Both the position numbers and the translations under genes were made by a program. Shown in pieces: positions 9,079-19,802 of a stretch of DNA of 64,000 nt. The stretch's first letter is position 1, and every line of letters begins with the position of its first letter. This stretch comes from Aquibaculum arenosum. GTDB lineage: Bacteria; Pseudomonadota; Alphaproteobacteria; Kiloniellales; DSM-21159. The notes beneath the pieces are model-generated. The model had not been told where the DNA came from. It did not search any database and saw nothing but the letters and a program-made list of their open reading frames with translations. Where the stretch lies: the NCBI RefSeq assembly GCF_029222965.1, contig NZ_JARHUD010000008.1, forward strand, positions 1 through 64,000, given 5' to 3'.

Positions 9079-9771
9079 CTACTCGTCCGGTGACTGCAGG
9101 GCCAGCATGCGCATGGCATGCTCCTGAGAGTTGGTCACCATCTGCGCGGCGGTGCGTTCCGCCTTCTGTCCGTTGCGCACCGCAATGGCTTCGACCATGG
9201 TCTGCCAGGAACTCAAGGACTGACGGCGCCGCGTTTCGCTGGCCAGGCCCAACCGCGTGTAACGCAGGATCTGGCGCGCAAGCTGAGTGACCATGTCGCG
9301 CAGGCGGCGGTTGCCGCAGTGTTCCAGAATCAGGTCGGCCATGTCCCGCGAAAGCTGCACGTGGGTGCCGAGATCGCCACCGGCCTCCACCTCCCGCTTC
9401 ATCTCGGCGAGAAGCCGTTCCAGCCTGTCCAGCGTCTCCGGCTTGTGGAACTGGGCGAAGAGCCGTGCCGCCAGCCCGAAGAGCGTGGCGCGGATCACGA
9501 AGACCTCGCTCACTTCGTCGACGGAAAGCTTGGTGACCTGCGCCCCGCGCCGGGGGTTGATGGTCACCACCCCTTCCTTCTCCAGAATCCGAAGCGCTTC
9601 CCGTACGGGGCCGCGGCTCACCTGGAAGTAGCTCGCCAGCCGAACCTCCGGGATGTTCTCCCCCGGTCGATACTCTTCCTTGAGCACCATCTCGGCCACA
9701 TGATTGGCAATCTGCTCCGCCAAGGATAGCGGCCGGCGCATGTCGGAAGCATAGAGTGGCGAGTCGGTCAT
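9079..9771 (-). CDS. GntR-family regulator with FCD domain
   Basis: A 230-residue FadR-subfamily transcription factor. The N-terminal winged helix-turn-helix is clear (PEVRLASYFQVSRGPVREAL, then RILEKEGVV and the wing NPRRGAQVTKLS). The rest is an all-helical FCD ligand domain of normal size, with the metal-type histidine region HVQLSRDMADLILEHCGN. Start MTDSPLY at 9771 is chosen over an ATG 51 bases upstream because a -35/-10 promoter and operator repeats occupy that upstream segment. The same operator core is present at the tct/dioxygenase promoter, so it probably represses that operon and itself. The effector is unknown. Confidence 0.85.
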   Translation of the reverse strand: MTDSPLYASDMRRPLSLAEQIANHVAEMVLKEEYRPGENIPEVRLASYFQVSRGPVREALRILEKEGVVTINPRRGAQVTKLSVDEVSEVFVIRATLFGLAARLFAQFHKPETLDRLERLLAEMKREVEAGGDLGTHVQLSRDMADLILEHCGNRRLRDMVTQLARQILRYTRLGLASETRRRQSLSSWQTMVEAIAVRNGQKAERTAAQMVTNSQEHAMRMLALQSPDE

Positions 9772-9781
9772 AATGGAACCG

Positions 9782-9819
9782 TTTATACCAGGGATTGTTG
9801 ACAAGTCAAAATTCAACAA
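9782..9819 (-). promoter_or_regulatory. gntR promoter with overlapping operator repeats
   Basis: On the minus strand TTGACT (9804-9809) and TATAAA (9782-9787) are 16 bases apart and face gntR. The spacer holds TTGTCAACAAT, shared with the tct promoter. TTGTTGA at 9795-9801 and TCAACAA at 9813-9819 form an inverted repeat. The start codon is only about ten bases past the -10 box, so the transcript may be almost leaderless. Confidence 0.6.
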
Positions 9820-9939
9820 CACATCCTGGCAGAACGGAAGGCCGCAGCGCGTAACAGTCCCACGGATTCGGGGCCGATCGGCGGGGACTGCACGCGCCCC
9901 GTCGGACGGCGCAACCCCTGCCCTATCGGCCTGTCAGGC

Positions 9940-11436
9940 CTACTTCATGGTCGGCATGACGAACTCGGCGCCGGCGCGGATGCCGGTGGGCCAGCGCGAG
10001 GTCACGGTCTTGAGGCGGGTGTAGAAGCGCACGCCTTCGGGACCGTGCATGTGGTGGTCGCCGAAGAGCGAGCGCTTCCAGCCGCCGAAGGAGTGGAAGG
10101 CCATCGGCACCGGGATCGGCACGTTGATGCCCACCATGCCGACGTTCACGCGGCTGGCGAAGGTGCGGGCAGCATCGCCGTCGCGGGTGAAGATCGCCGT
10201 GCCGTTGCCGTACTCGTGGGCGTTCACCAGCGCGGCGGCCTCGTCATAGCTCTCGGCCCGCACCACGGAGAGGACCGGACCAAAGATCTCCTCCTTGTAG
10301 ATGCGCATGTCGGGCTTCACCTCGTCGAAGAGGCAGCCACCGATGAAGTAGCCGTTCTCGTAGCCCTGCATCTTGAAGTCGCGGCCGTCGACCACGAGCT
10401 TGGCGCCTTCCTCGACGCCGATGTCGACGTAGCCCTTCACCTTCTCGTAGTGCTGCTTGGTCACCAGCGGGCCCATCTCCGCCTCGGAATCGGAATAGGG
10501 GCCGATGCGCAGGTTCTGCACCTTCGGCGTCAGGCGTTCCATGAGGGCATCGCCGGCGGAACCGACGGCAACCGCCACGGAAACCGCCATGCAACGCTCC
10601 CCGGCCGAGCCATAGCCGGCGCCCATGAGCGCATCGGTGGCCTGATCCATGTCGGCGTCGGGCATGACGATCATGTGGTTCTTGGCGCCGCCCAGGGCCT
10701 GGACGCGCTTATTGTTTGCCGTGCCGCGGTGATAGACGTATTCGGCGATGGGGGTGGAGCCGACGAAGCTGACCGCCTGGATCTCCGGGTGATCCAGGAT
10801 GGCGTCGACCGCTTCCTTGTCGCCATGCACCACGTTGAAGACACCAGCCGGCAGTCCGGCTTCCGCCAGCAGTTCGGCCAGGATCAGCGGGGCGCTGGGG
10901 TCGCGCTCGGAGGGCTTGAGGACGAAGGTGTTGCCGCAGGCGATCGCCACCGGGAACATCCACATCGGCACCATGGCCGGGAAGTTGAAGGGGGTGATGC
11001 CGGCGACCACGCCCAGCGGCTGGCGCACGGAATAGCTGTCGACGTTGGTGCCGACATTCTCGTTGAACTCGCCCTTGAGCAGATGCGGAATGCCGCAGGC
11101 AAACTCCACGACCTCCATGCCGCGGGTCACCTCGCCGGCGGCGTCGCTCAGCACCTTGCCGTGCTCACGGCTGATGGCTTCGGCTATGCGATCGCGGTTG
11201 CTCTCGATCAGCTCCTTGAACTTGAACATGACCCGGGCGCGGGTGAGCGGCGGGGTGGCGGCCCACTTGGGCAGGGCCTCGGCGGCGGCGCGCACCGCGG
11301 CATCGACCTCGGCGGTGCTGGCCAAGGGAACCTGTGCCGCCACCTCACCGGTCGCCGGATTGAAGACATCGGAGCGGCGGCCGCTCTTGCCCTCCTGTGG
11401 CTGTCCGGCAATGTAATGATTGAGCTGGGCCGTCAT
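9940..11436 (-). CDS. mmsA: CoA-acylating methylmalonate-semialdehyde dehydrogenase
   Basis: A 498-residue aldehyde dehydrogenase that oxidises (methyl)malonate semialdehyde to propionyl- or acetyl-CoA in valine, inositol or beta-alanine breakdown. The nucleophile is the cysteine in SAGERCMAV. The general-base glutamate of ordinary aldehyde dehydrogenases is replaced by Asn in QALGGAKNH, which is characteristic of this CoA-dependent subfamily. [12 protein letters not shown] is the NAD-binding turn. Length is normal and AGAGGA precedes the ATG. It stands alone on the minus strand, with no valine-degradation partner visible, and is divergent from a small hypothetical gene. Confidence 0.93.
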   Translation of the reverse strand: MTAQLNHYIAGQPQEGKSGRRSDVFNPATGEVAAQVPLASTAEVDAAVRAAAEALPKWAATPPLTRARVMFKFKELIESNRDRIAEAISREHGKVLSDAAGEVTRGMEVVEFACGIPHLLKGEFNENVGTNVDSYSVRQPLGVVAGITPFNFPAMVPMWMFPVAIACGNTFVLKPSERDPSAPLILAELLAEAGLPAGVFNVVHGDKEAVDAILDHPEIQAVSFVGSTPIAEYVYHRGTANNKRVQALGGAKNHMIVMPDADMDQATDALMGAGYGSAGERCMAVSVAVAVGSAGDALMERLTPKVQNLRIGPYSDSEAEMGPLVTKQHYEKVKGYVDIGVEEGAKLVVDGRDFKMQGYENGYFIGGCLFDEVKPDMRIYKEEIFGPVLSVVRAESYDEAAALVNAHEYGNGTAIFTRDGDAARTFASRVNVGMVGINVPIPVPMAFHSFGGWKRSLFGDHHMHGPEGVRFYTRLKTVTSRWPTGIRAGAEFVMPTMK

Positions 11437-11531
11437 GGGTCATCCTCTCGTCTTGTTGTTCTGGAGCCCGCGCAGCACAGAAGGCGGCAGCGCAGGCGAC
11501 TGCGGGTACCATAGAGCAAGCGCCCGGTCGG

Positions 11532-11930
11532 GTGAAAGTGTGGGAAGTGGTGAATTCGAACCCGATGCATCCTCTGACGAATGATGATCCGGAGCTGTGT
11601 CAGACTCTTCGCGCCATCGCCAAGGACCGCGGCCGCATCACCTATGCGGAACTGGCCGCAGCGCTTTCGCAGCCCGGTCCACAGCGCATCCGCCGGCTGG
11701 CGGAGCGCCTGGAGGCAAGCGTACGCGCAGACCACGCAGTCGGAAGGCCTCTCTTGGCTTCGGTGGTGGTGAGCCGGAGCAGCGCGCTTCCGCAGCGCGG
11801 CTTCTTCGACCTGCTGCAGGAGCTGGGGCGCTACGAGGGACCCACCACGGGCCCGCAGGCCGAGGCCGCTCATGCAGCGGAGCTGACCGCTGTCTACGAC
11901 TGGTGGGATCAGAACAGGGACGACGCCTAG
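11532..11930 (+). CDS. conserved hypothetical protein, helical
   Basis: Up to 132 residues, soluble, with no signal peptide. Three parts can be seen: a helical start with GRITYAELAAALSQ, a charged helix RIRRLAERLEASVRADHAVG, and a C-terminal GRPLLASVVVSRSSALPQRGFF followed by LLQELGRY. The GRPLL...VVSR...LP..GFF pattern resembles a small family I recall from other proteobacteria, but I cannot name it or give a function. The start is uncertain: GTG at 11532, two GTGs at 11547 and 11550, and ATG at 11565 are all in frame and none has a good ribosome site. It is convergent with serB, 8 bases from that gene's stop. Confidence 0.55.
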   Translation: MKVWEVVNSNPMHPLTNDDPELCQTLRAIAKDRGRITYAELAAALSQPGPQRIRRLAERLEASVRADHAVGRPLLASVVVSRSSALPQRGFFDLLQELGRYEGPTTGPQAEAAHAAELTAVYDWWDQNRDDA

Positions 11931-11938
11931 CTGACTGC

Positions 11939-12841
11939 TCAGCCGGCCACGATCTCCTCGCGCCGGTAGCCCTGGAGGAAGAGCAGGCCGGTCAGGTCGG
12001 CGTGATCCAGGCGGAAGCGAGCGCGCTCACGCACCAGCGGCTTGCCGCGGTAGGCAACGCCCAGCCCCGCGGCCTCCAGCATCGCCAGGTCGTTGGCGCC
12101 GTCTCCCACGGCAGCGGCCTCGGCCAGGGTGATGTCGCCTTCGCGGCAGAGCTCCTGCAGTGTTTCGAGCTTGGCTTCGCGGCCCAAAATGGGCTGCACC
12201 ACGCGCCCGCTCAGCCGCCCATTCGACACTTCAAGGCAATTGGCGCGCACCACTTCGAAACCGAGCCGCTCCGCAATGGGCTCGGCAAAGCAGGTGAAGC
12301 CGCCCGAGACCAGGGCGCAGCGCACGCCCTGGCGGCGCAGCGTGGCCACCAGGCTCGCCGCGCCAGGATTGACGCTCATGCGCGCGGCCGTGTCCGAAAG
12401 CACCCGTTCCGGCAGGTCAGCCAGCAGTGCCACGCGCGCGTTCAAAGCCTCCTCGAAACCCAACTCGCCGCGCATGGAGCGCGCGGTCACCTCGGCGATC
12501 TCAGCGCGCTTGCCCACCAGTTCGCCCAGTTCATCCAACATTTCCTGGGCGATGATGGTGGACTCCAGATCAGCCACCAGCAGCGCCTTGCGCCGTCCGG
12601 CCGCCGGCTGAATGGCAAGGTCCAGCGGCGCATCGCCCAGCACGGCGCGCAGCTGTGCCTCCAGGCCGACGTGATCGGGGGCGGGCGTGAAAGGCAGGTC
12701 GCAGGCCACCCCCTCCCAGAGCCAATCGGCTTCACCGGGTATGGCCCCGGCCATGGCCAGTGCAGCGCGCAGGCTTTCCATGTGCGCCGCGTTCAGTTCC
12801 GCCCGTTGCGGGTCGTCGATGACGGTGAGAACCTGTGTCAT
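11939..12841 (-). CDS. serB: phosphoserine phosphatase SerB
   Basis: A 300-residue HAD-superfamily enzyme for the last step of serine synthesis, O-phosphoserine to serine. An N-terminal ACT-like region (about residues 1-80) precedes the catalytic domain. Motif I is LLVADLESTII with nucleophile Asp91; motif II is ALVSGGFTCF, and motif IV is VGDGANDLAML. Motif I normally reads DxDST. Here the second aspartate is Glu93, which keeps an acid but lengthens the general-base side chain. The rest of the active site is intact, so it is probably active. It is divergent from miaA. Confidence 0.93.
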   Translation of the reverse strand: MTQVLTVIDDPQRAELNAAHMESLRAALAMAGAIPGEADWLWEGVACDLPFTPAPDHVGLEAQLRAVLGDAPLDLAIQPAAGRRKALLVADLESTIIAQEMLDELGELVGKRAEIAEVTARSMRGELGFEEALNARVALLADLPERVLSDTAARMSVNPGAASLVATLRRQGVRCALVSGGFTCFAEPIAERLGFEVVRANCLEVSNGRLSGRVVQPILGREAKLETLQELCREGDITLAEAAAVGDGANDLAMLEAAGLGVAYRGKPLVRERARFRLDHADLTGLLFLQGYRREEIVAG

Positions 12842-12917
12842 GGCCTTGAGCTAAAGGGCTGCCGGCGGCAGATCAAGCACCCTGCTCAGCATGGGGCAGC
12901 TAAAACAGGACGGGCGA

Positions 12918-13889
12918 GTGACGAACGGAACAGAAGACTTGCCTTTGGCACTGGTGATCGCCGGCCCCACGGCCAGCGGCAAGTCGGCCCTGGCGGTGCG
13001 CCTGGCCGAAGCCCGCAAAGGCACCATCATCAACGCCGACGCCCTGCAGCTCTATCGCGAGCTGTCGATTATCAGCGCGCGCCCGGACACCGCCGACCTG
13101 GAGCGGGCGCCGCACCGGCTCTACGGCACCTTGCCGGCGGCGGAGGGCTGCTCTGCCGGGCGCTGGCGCGAACTGGCCCTGGCCGAGATGGAGGCGGCCC
13201 GGAACGCTGGGCGCCTGCCGATCCTCGTGGGTGGGACGGGGCTCTATCTCAAGGCGCTGGAGGAGGGCATTGCGGCGGTTCCGCCGGTGCCCCCCGAGGT
13301 GCGGGCGCGCGGCGAAGCGCGCCTGGCGGCAGGTGAGCGCGACGCATTGCGCCGGGAACTGGCCGCCGGCGACCCGGAGATGCACGACCGCCTGCATCCC
13401 AATGACAGTCAGCGTCTGCTGCGGGCCTGGGCCGTGCTGGAAGCCACCGGCCGACCCCTGTCGGCCTGGCAGGCCAGCACCGCTGCCCCTCCCGCGCCTT
13501 GGCGCTTTGCCTGGATCGTGCTGCTGCCGCCGCGCGAGGCCTTGAATCAGGCCATCGAGCAGCGCTTCCAGTCGATGATCGATGCAGGGGCGTTGGACGA
13601 GGTGAAGGCGCTGCTGGCCTTGGACCTTCCCGCCACCTCCACCGCCATGAAAGCCGTCGGTGTGCCGGAACTCGCGGCCTATCTTGCGGGCGACTGCAGC
13701 CGCGAGGACGCCATCGCAGCAGCACAGGCTGCAACCCGACGCTATGCCAAGCGACAGACCACCTGGCTGCGCGGGCAGGTGATCGGACGGAAACGATCAC
13801 TTCTCCCGCTTAAGCAGCAATTTTCTGAAAGGAATAGCGATGATACCTTTAATAAAATTCTTCAATTTCTGTTGACCCTCCCCCCCTGA
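12918..13889 (+). CDS. miaA: tRNA dimethylallyltransferase MiaA
   Basis: A 323-residue enzyme that adds a dimethylallyl group to A37 of tRNAs reading UNN codons. The P-loop GPTASGKS, the tRNA-binding NADALQLYREL, the segment PILVGGTGLYLKAL and RRYAKRQTTWLR near the end are all family signatures. The start chosen is a GTG at 12918, seven bases after AGGA and directly before the P-loop strand; an ATG at 12891 in the same frame has no ribosome site. The last 25 codons are unusually AT-rich and overlap a possible ilv leader peptide in another frame. They lie beyond the conserved core. Confidence 0.93.
   Translation: MTNGTEDLPLALVIAGPTASGKSALAVRLAEARKGTIINADALQLYRELSIISARPDTADLERAPHRLYGTLPAAEGCSAGRWRELALAEMEAARNAGRLPILVGGTGLYLKALEEGIAAVPPVPPEVRARGEARLAAGERDALRRELAAGDPEMHDRLHPNDSQRLLRAWAVLEATGRPLSAWQASTAAPPAPWRFAWIVLLPPREALNQAIEQRFQSMIDAGALDEVKALLALDLPATSTAMKAVGVPELAAYLAGDCSREDAIAAAQAATRRYAKRQTTWLRGQVIGRKRSLLPLKQQFSERNSDDTFNKILQFLLTLPP
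13840..13875 (+). CDS. possible ilv leader peptide (11 codons)
   Basis: ATG at 13840 is preceded by AAGGA at a 7-base spacing and encodes MIPLIKFFNFC before a TGA. It contains two Ile and one Leu, spelled with ATA and TTA codons that are rare in this genome, and lies in an AT-rich island overlapping the end of miaA. A terminator-like hairpin follows 34 bases later, before ilvB. This is the layout of an attenuation leader. Phe outnumbers Ile/Leu, however, so the call is tentative. Confidence 0.35.
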   Translation: MIPLIKFFNFC

Positions 13890-13900
13890 GTGGCTAGGGT
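13872..13900 (+). promoter_or_regulatory. sigma-70-like promoter upstream of ilvB
   Basis: TTGACC at 13872-13877 and TAGGGT at 13895-13900 are 17 bases apart. A transcript starting here would begin just before the hairpin at 13909 and would not include the possible leader peptide. This promoter and leader-peptide attenuation are therefore competing readings. Confidence 0.4.
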
Positions 13901-13908
13901 GCGCTTGC

Positions 13909-13944
13909 CGCCGGGGGCCAGAGAGTGGCCGCCCCGGCGCTTTT
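13909..13944 (+). terminator. rho-independent terminator or ilv attenuator
   Basis: CGCCGGGG pairs with CCCCGGCG, extended inside by GCC/GGC around an AGAGAGT loop with a 2-base bulge, and a C then TTTT follow. It sits 20 bases after the miaA stop and 46 bases before ilvB, so it may end miaA transcripts, attenuate ilvB, or both. Confidence 0.6.
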
Positions 13945-13990
13945 CCTGTGAAACGGATCGCAGTTTTGCGGCCATAGATATTGGGACCTG

Positions 13991-15775
<1,785 letters not shown>

Positions 15776-15836
15776 GCTCCAAGCACGGCAAGCGGCCCCC
15801 TTTCATTCGCGGCGGCTTCGGCCGTCGCTCCACGAG

Positions 15837-16367
15837 ATGGCATACATGATCGACAACGACAGCAAGCCGCCGATCGAACGGCGCACCATCGCGGTCCTGG
15901 TGGACAATGAGCCCGGCGTGCTCGCCCGGGTGATCGGGCTTTTCTCCGGTCGAGGCTACAACATCGAATCGCTGACCGTGACCGAGGTGGACCCGGCGGT
16001 TCACCTCAGCCGCATCACCATCGTCACCAGCGGCACGCCCCAGGTGCTCGAGCAGATCAAGGCCCAGCTCGATCGTCTGGTGCCGGTGCACCGCGTGTCC
16101 GACCTCACCCGACAGGGCCCGCATGTACCGCGCGAGCTCGCCCTGGTGAAGGTGGTGGGAAGCGGCGAAAAGCGGGTGGAAGCGCTGCGGATCGCCGACA
16201 TCTTTCGCGCCCGCGCCGTGGACAGCAGCCATGAGCACTTCACCTTCGAGATCGCCGGCGACAGCGGCAAGCTCAACGCCTTCGTTGAGCTGATGCGCCC
16301 GCTCGGCATGGTGGATGTCAGCCGCACCGGCGTTGTCGCCATCGCCCGCGGGCCGAAGGGACTTTGA
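15837..16367 (+). CDS. ilvN: acetolactate synthase, small regulatory subunit
   Basis: A 176-residue regulatory partner of IlvB that gives feedback inhibition by valine. An ACT domain fills residues 15-90 (RRTIAVLVDNEPGVLARVIGLFSGRGYNIESL), and a second C-terminal domain with ELALVKVV and the GVVAIARG end follows, as in the longer IlvH-type subunits. The start at 15837 is taken because it is the first ATG ahead of the ACT domain; an ATG nine bases later is also possible. It lies 61 bases after ilvB and was probably co-transcribed. Confidence 0.94.
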   Translation: MAYMIDNDSKPPIERRTIAVLVDNEPGVLARVIGLFSGRGYNIESLTVTEVDPAVHLSRITIVTSGTPQVLEQIKAQLDRLVPVHRVSDLTRQGPHVPRELALVKVVGSGEKRVEALRIADIFRARAVDSSHEHFTFEIAGDSGKLNAFVELMRPLGMVDVSRTGVVAIARGPKGL

Positions 16368-16384
16368 GCAAGATTTGGAGATGA

Positions 16385-17536
<1,152 letters not shown>

Positions 17537-17561
17537 GCGAGCTCTCCACCTGCTCGATGAG

Positions 17562-17595
17562 AAACGCCCCGGACCACCCCCGGGGCGTTTTTTTT
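17562..17595 (+). terminator. rho-independent terminator of the ilv operon
   Basis: AAACGCCCCGG pairs perfectly with CCGGGGCGTTT across a 7-base loop, followed by a run of eight T in total. It ends ilvB-ilvN-ilvC. Confidence 0.93.
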
Positions 17596-17618
17596 CTGAG
17601 ATCGAATAGGGAATCAGA

Positions 17619-17726
17619 CACAAAGGTCGCAAAGAATAGCACGAAGTGCACAAAGATTATTTCCTCAACCACCTACCAACTGGATGAGACTTCGTGAACT
17701 TCGTGAAACCCTTGGTGTCCTTCGTG
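17619..17726. repeat. paired 37-nt inverted repeats built from CRCRAAG-type heptamers
   Basis: The left element, 17619-17655, has four heptamers (CACAAAG, CGCAAAG, CACGAAG, CACAAAG) spaced 2, 5 and 2 bases apart. The right element, 17690-17726, reads CTTCGTG, CTTCGTG, CTTGGTG, CTTCGTG with the same 2-5-2 spacing, so it is the reverse complement of the same design. A 34-base spacer lies between. The block fills the gap between the ilv terminator and the Usp gene and codes for nothing visible. Heptad repeats of this type are known in intergenic DNA of many bacteria, but their role is not settled. Confidence 0.75.
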
Positions 17727-17754
17727 TCGAAACGCCCCGTCTCAACCGTTCACG

Positions 17755-18597
17755 TCAGTGCGACATAAGCAGGGGGACGGTCATGTTGCGGAGCAGGGTG
17801 TGGGTGACGCCGCCCATGATCAGTTCGCGCATACGCGAGTGGCCGTAGGCGCCCAACACCATCAGGTCGGTACCCTGATCCGCCGCGCGAGAGAGCATCA
17901 GATCGGCCACTTCGACCTCGCGGCTCACCACATGCTGAGCCTCGGCCTTGACGCCGTGGCGCGCGAGCGAGAGCGCAATGTCCGCACCCGGTTCTTCGCC
18001 GTGTCCGCCGATCCCCCGCTTGGGGTTGACGCAGAGCACCCGCACCGCATCGGCGCGCTTCAGGAAGGGCAGCGCGTCACTGGCGGCGCGCGCGGCTTCA
18101 CGGCTGCCGTCCCAGCCCAGGGTGATCTGCCGGCCGAAGCCCTCCGGCGCGCCGATGTAGGGCACCATGAGCACCGGACGCCCCACGCTGAGCAACGTTT
18201 CCTCGGTGAGTGACGAGGGCAAGGACTCCTCATCATCCTCATCCTGCTGCCCCAGGATCACCAGGTCCGAGTAGCGCCCGTGCAGTGCAATGACATCGGG
18301 GATCTCATCCAGGAAGGCGGCCTGGCGGCGGCTTTCCACCGTCACGCCGGCCTTGCGCGCGGCCTCCTCGAAGGACCCGATGGCCTCCTCGGCGCGCTCG
18401 CGTCGCAGGTTAAGCTGCATGGTGCGCACCTCCTCGCCGAGCTGCGCCTCGATGAAACTGGGCACACTGAGCTCCGGGCTGACATAGAGGCCTACGAGAT
18501 GGGCATCGAAGCGCTGTGCCAGCTCCAGGGCCGCAGCCACACGCTTTTGGCAGGCCCTGGTGGTGTCGAGTTGCACCAGCAGATTCTTGTAACCCAT
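17755..18597 (-). CDS. tandem-domain universal stress protein (UspA family)
   Basis: A 280-residue cytoplasmic protein with two Usp domains, about 1-140 and 150-280. The second has the ATP-binding pattern LGAYGHSRMRELIMGG followed by THTLL. The first has an acidic, degenerate loop (GQQDEDDEESLPSS) where that motif should be, so probably only one half binds nucleotide. The start at 18597 (MGYKNLLVQLD) follows AAGGAG at good spacing; upstream in-frame codons are not part of the fold. It stands alone on the minus strand. Confidence 0.85.
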   Translation of the reverse strand: MGYKNLLVQLDTTRACQKRVAAALELAQRFDAHLVGLYVSPELSVPSFIEAQLGEEVRTMQLNLRRERAEEAIGSFEEAARKAGVTVESRRQAAFLDEIPDVIALHGRYSDLVILGQQDEDDEESLPSSLTEETLLSVGRPVLMVPYIGAPEGFGRQITLGWDGSREAARAASDALPFLKRADAVRVLCVNPKRGIGGHGEEPGADIALSLARHGVKAEAQHVVSREVEVADLMLSRAADQGTDLMVLGAYGHSRMRELIMGGVTHTLLRNMTVPLLMSH

Positions 18598-18698
18598 TGT
18601 TGCGCTCCTTGCGGTGAGATGCCCGACGCTTTCCGCGTCGCTGTCGATGATCACTGATCCTAGCTACTGCAGTTGCAGACTGCACCCCTTGACTCAAA

Positions 18699-19802
18699 TC
18701 AAGGCGCGGACGCGCCGCGGCCCAGCGCCTGACGCACGGCTGCTTCGGTCAGCCGCCCCTCCTCCACGGCATGACAGCGCACCTCGCCGCCATGAGGCAA
18801 GGTGATCGAAAGCGGCACCTCCGCCCGGCAACGCTCGTTGGCGAAGGGACAGCGGGGATAAAAATGACAGCCGCTGGGCGGGTTCATGGGGCTCGGCACC
18901 TCCCCACGCACCGGGATGCGCCGCCGGCCGGTCATCTCCAGGTCGGGAATGGCGTCCAGCAACATGCGGGTGTAGGGGTGCTGCGGCTTGCGGAAGAGAC
19001 TGCGCGCCTCACCCCATTCCACGAGACGGCCGAGGTACATCACGCCGACGTAGTCGGAGATGTGATAGACCACGGCGAGGTCGTGGCTGATGAAGAGATA
19101 GGTGAGTCCGAGCTCACGCTGCAGATCCTTCATCAGGTTGAGGATCTGTGCCTGAACGGAAACGTCGAGCGCCGAGGTCGGTTCGTCGCAGACCAGGAAC
19201 TCGGGGTTGCTGGCCAGGGCACGGGCGATGGAAATGCGCTGGCGCTGCCCGCCCGAAAACTCATGCGGGTATTTCTGTCCATCCGCTGCGGTCAGGCGCA
19301 CCAGCTCCAGCAATTCGCCCACCCGCCGATCGATCGCCCGGGTCTCGCTCAAGAGGCCATGGGCGCGGATCGGCTCAGCGACGATGTCACGCACGCGCCA
19401 GCGCGGATTGAGGCTGGCAAAGGGGTCCTGGAAGATCATCTGCAGCCGGCGGCGCACGGGCGCCATGGCGGCTCGGCTGTTCAGGCCGGCCAGGTCGGTG
19501 CCATCGAAGACCAAGCGGCCAGCGGTGGGAGTGTAGAGACCGACGGCCAGGCGGGCCACGGTCGATTTGCCGCAACCCGATTCTCCCACCAGACTGAAGG
19601 TCCTGCCCCGCGGAACTGCGAAGCTGACCCCGTCGACGGCCTTCAGCAGCGTGCGCGGCTGACGCTCCAGCACCCGAGTCAGCCAGGGCGGCGAAACGTC
19701 GAAATGCTTGGCAAGGTCGACCGCCTCCACCAGCGGACTGTCAGCGGAGGGCAAGGGGCGCACCTCAACCATGGCCACCTCCACCGCTGCGCTTGTCGTC
19801 AT
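18699..19802 (-). CDS. peptide/nickel-type ABC transporter ATP-binding protein (OppF/DppF-like)
   Basis: A 367-residue ATPase, the second nucleotide-binding subunit of an oligopeptide-class importer. Walker A is GESGCGKST, the signature is [15 protein letters not shown], and Walker B is [12 protein letters not shown]. The C-terminal oligopeptide-transporter extension includes [17 protein letters not shown], typical of OppD/OppF. The start may be 19802 or the ATG at 19772; either overlaps the end of the preceding ATPase gene, which implies coupling. It is the last gene of the five-gene operon. Confidence 0.9.
   Translation of the reverse strand: MTTSAAVEVAMVEVRPLPSADSPLVEAVDLAKHFDVSPPWLTRVLERQPRTLLKAVDGVSFAVPRGRTFSLVGESGCGKSTVARLAVGLYTPTAGRLVFDGTDLAGLNSRAAMAPVRRRLQMIFQDPFASLNPRWRVRDIVAEPIRAHGLLSETRAIDRRVGELLELVRLTAADGQKYPHEFSGGQRQRISIARALASNPEFLVCDEPTSALDVSVQAQILNLMKDLQRELGLTYLFISHDLAVVYHISDYVGVMYLGRLVEWGEARSLFRKPQHPYTRMLLDAIPDLEMTGRRRIPVRGEVPSPMNPPSGCHFYPRCPFANERCRAEVPLSITLPHGGEVRCHAVEEGRLTEAAVRQALGRGASAP

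Noticed and set aside
10045-11514. 489-codon frame antisense to mmsA
   Set aside because: Composition is that of a reverse-strand shadow, and mmsA is certain.
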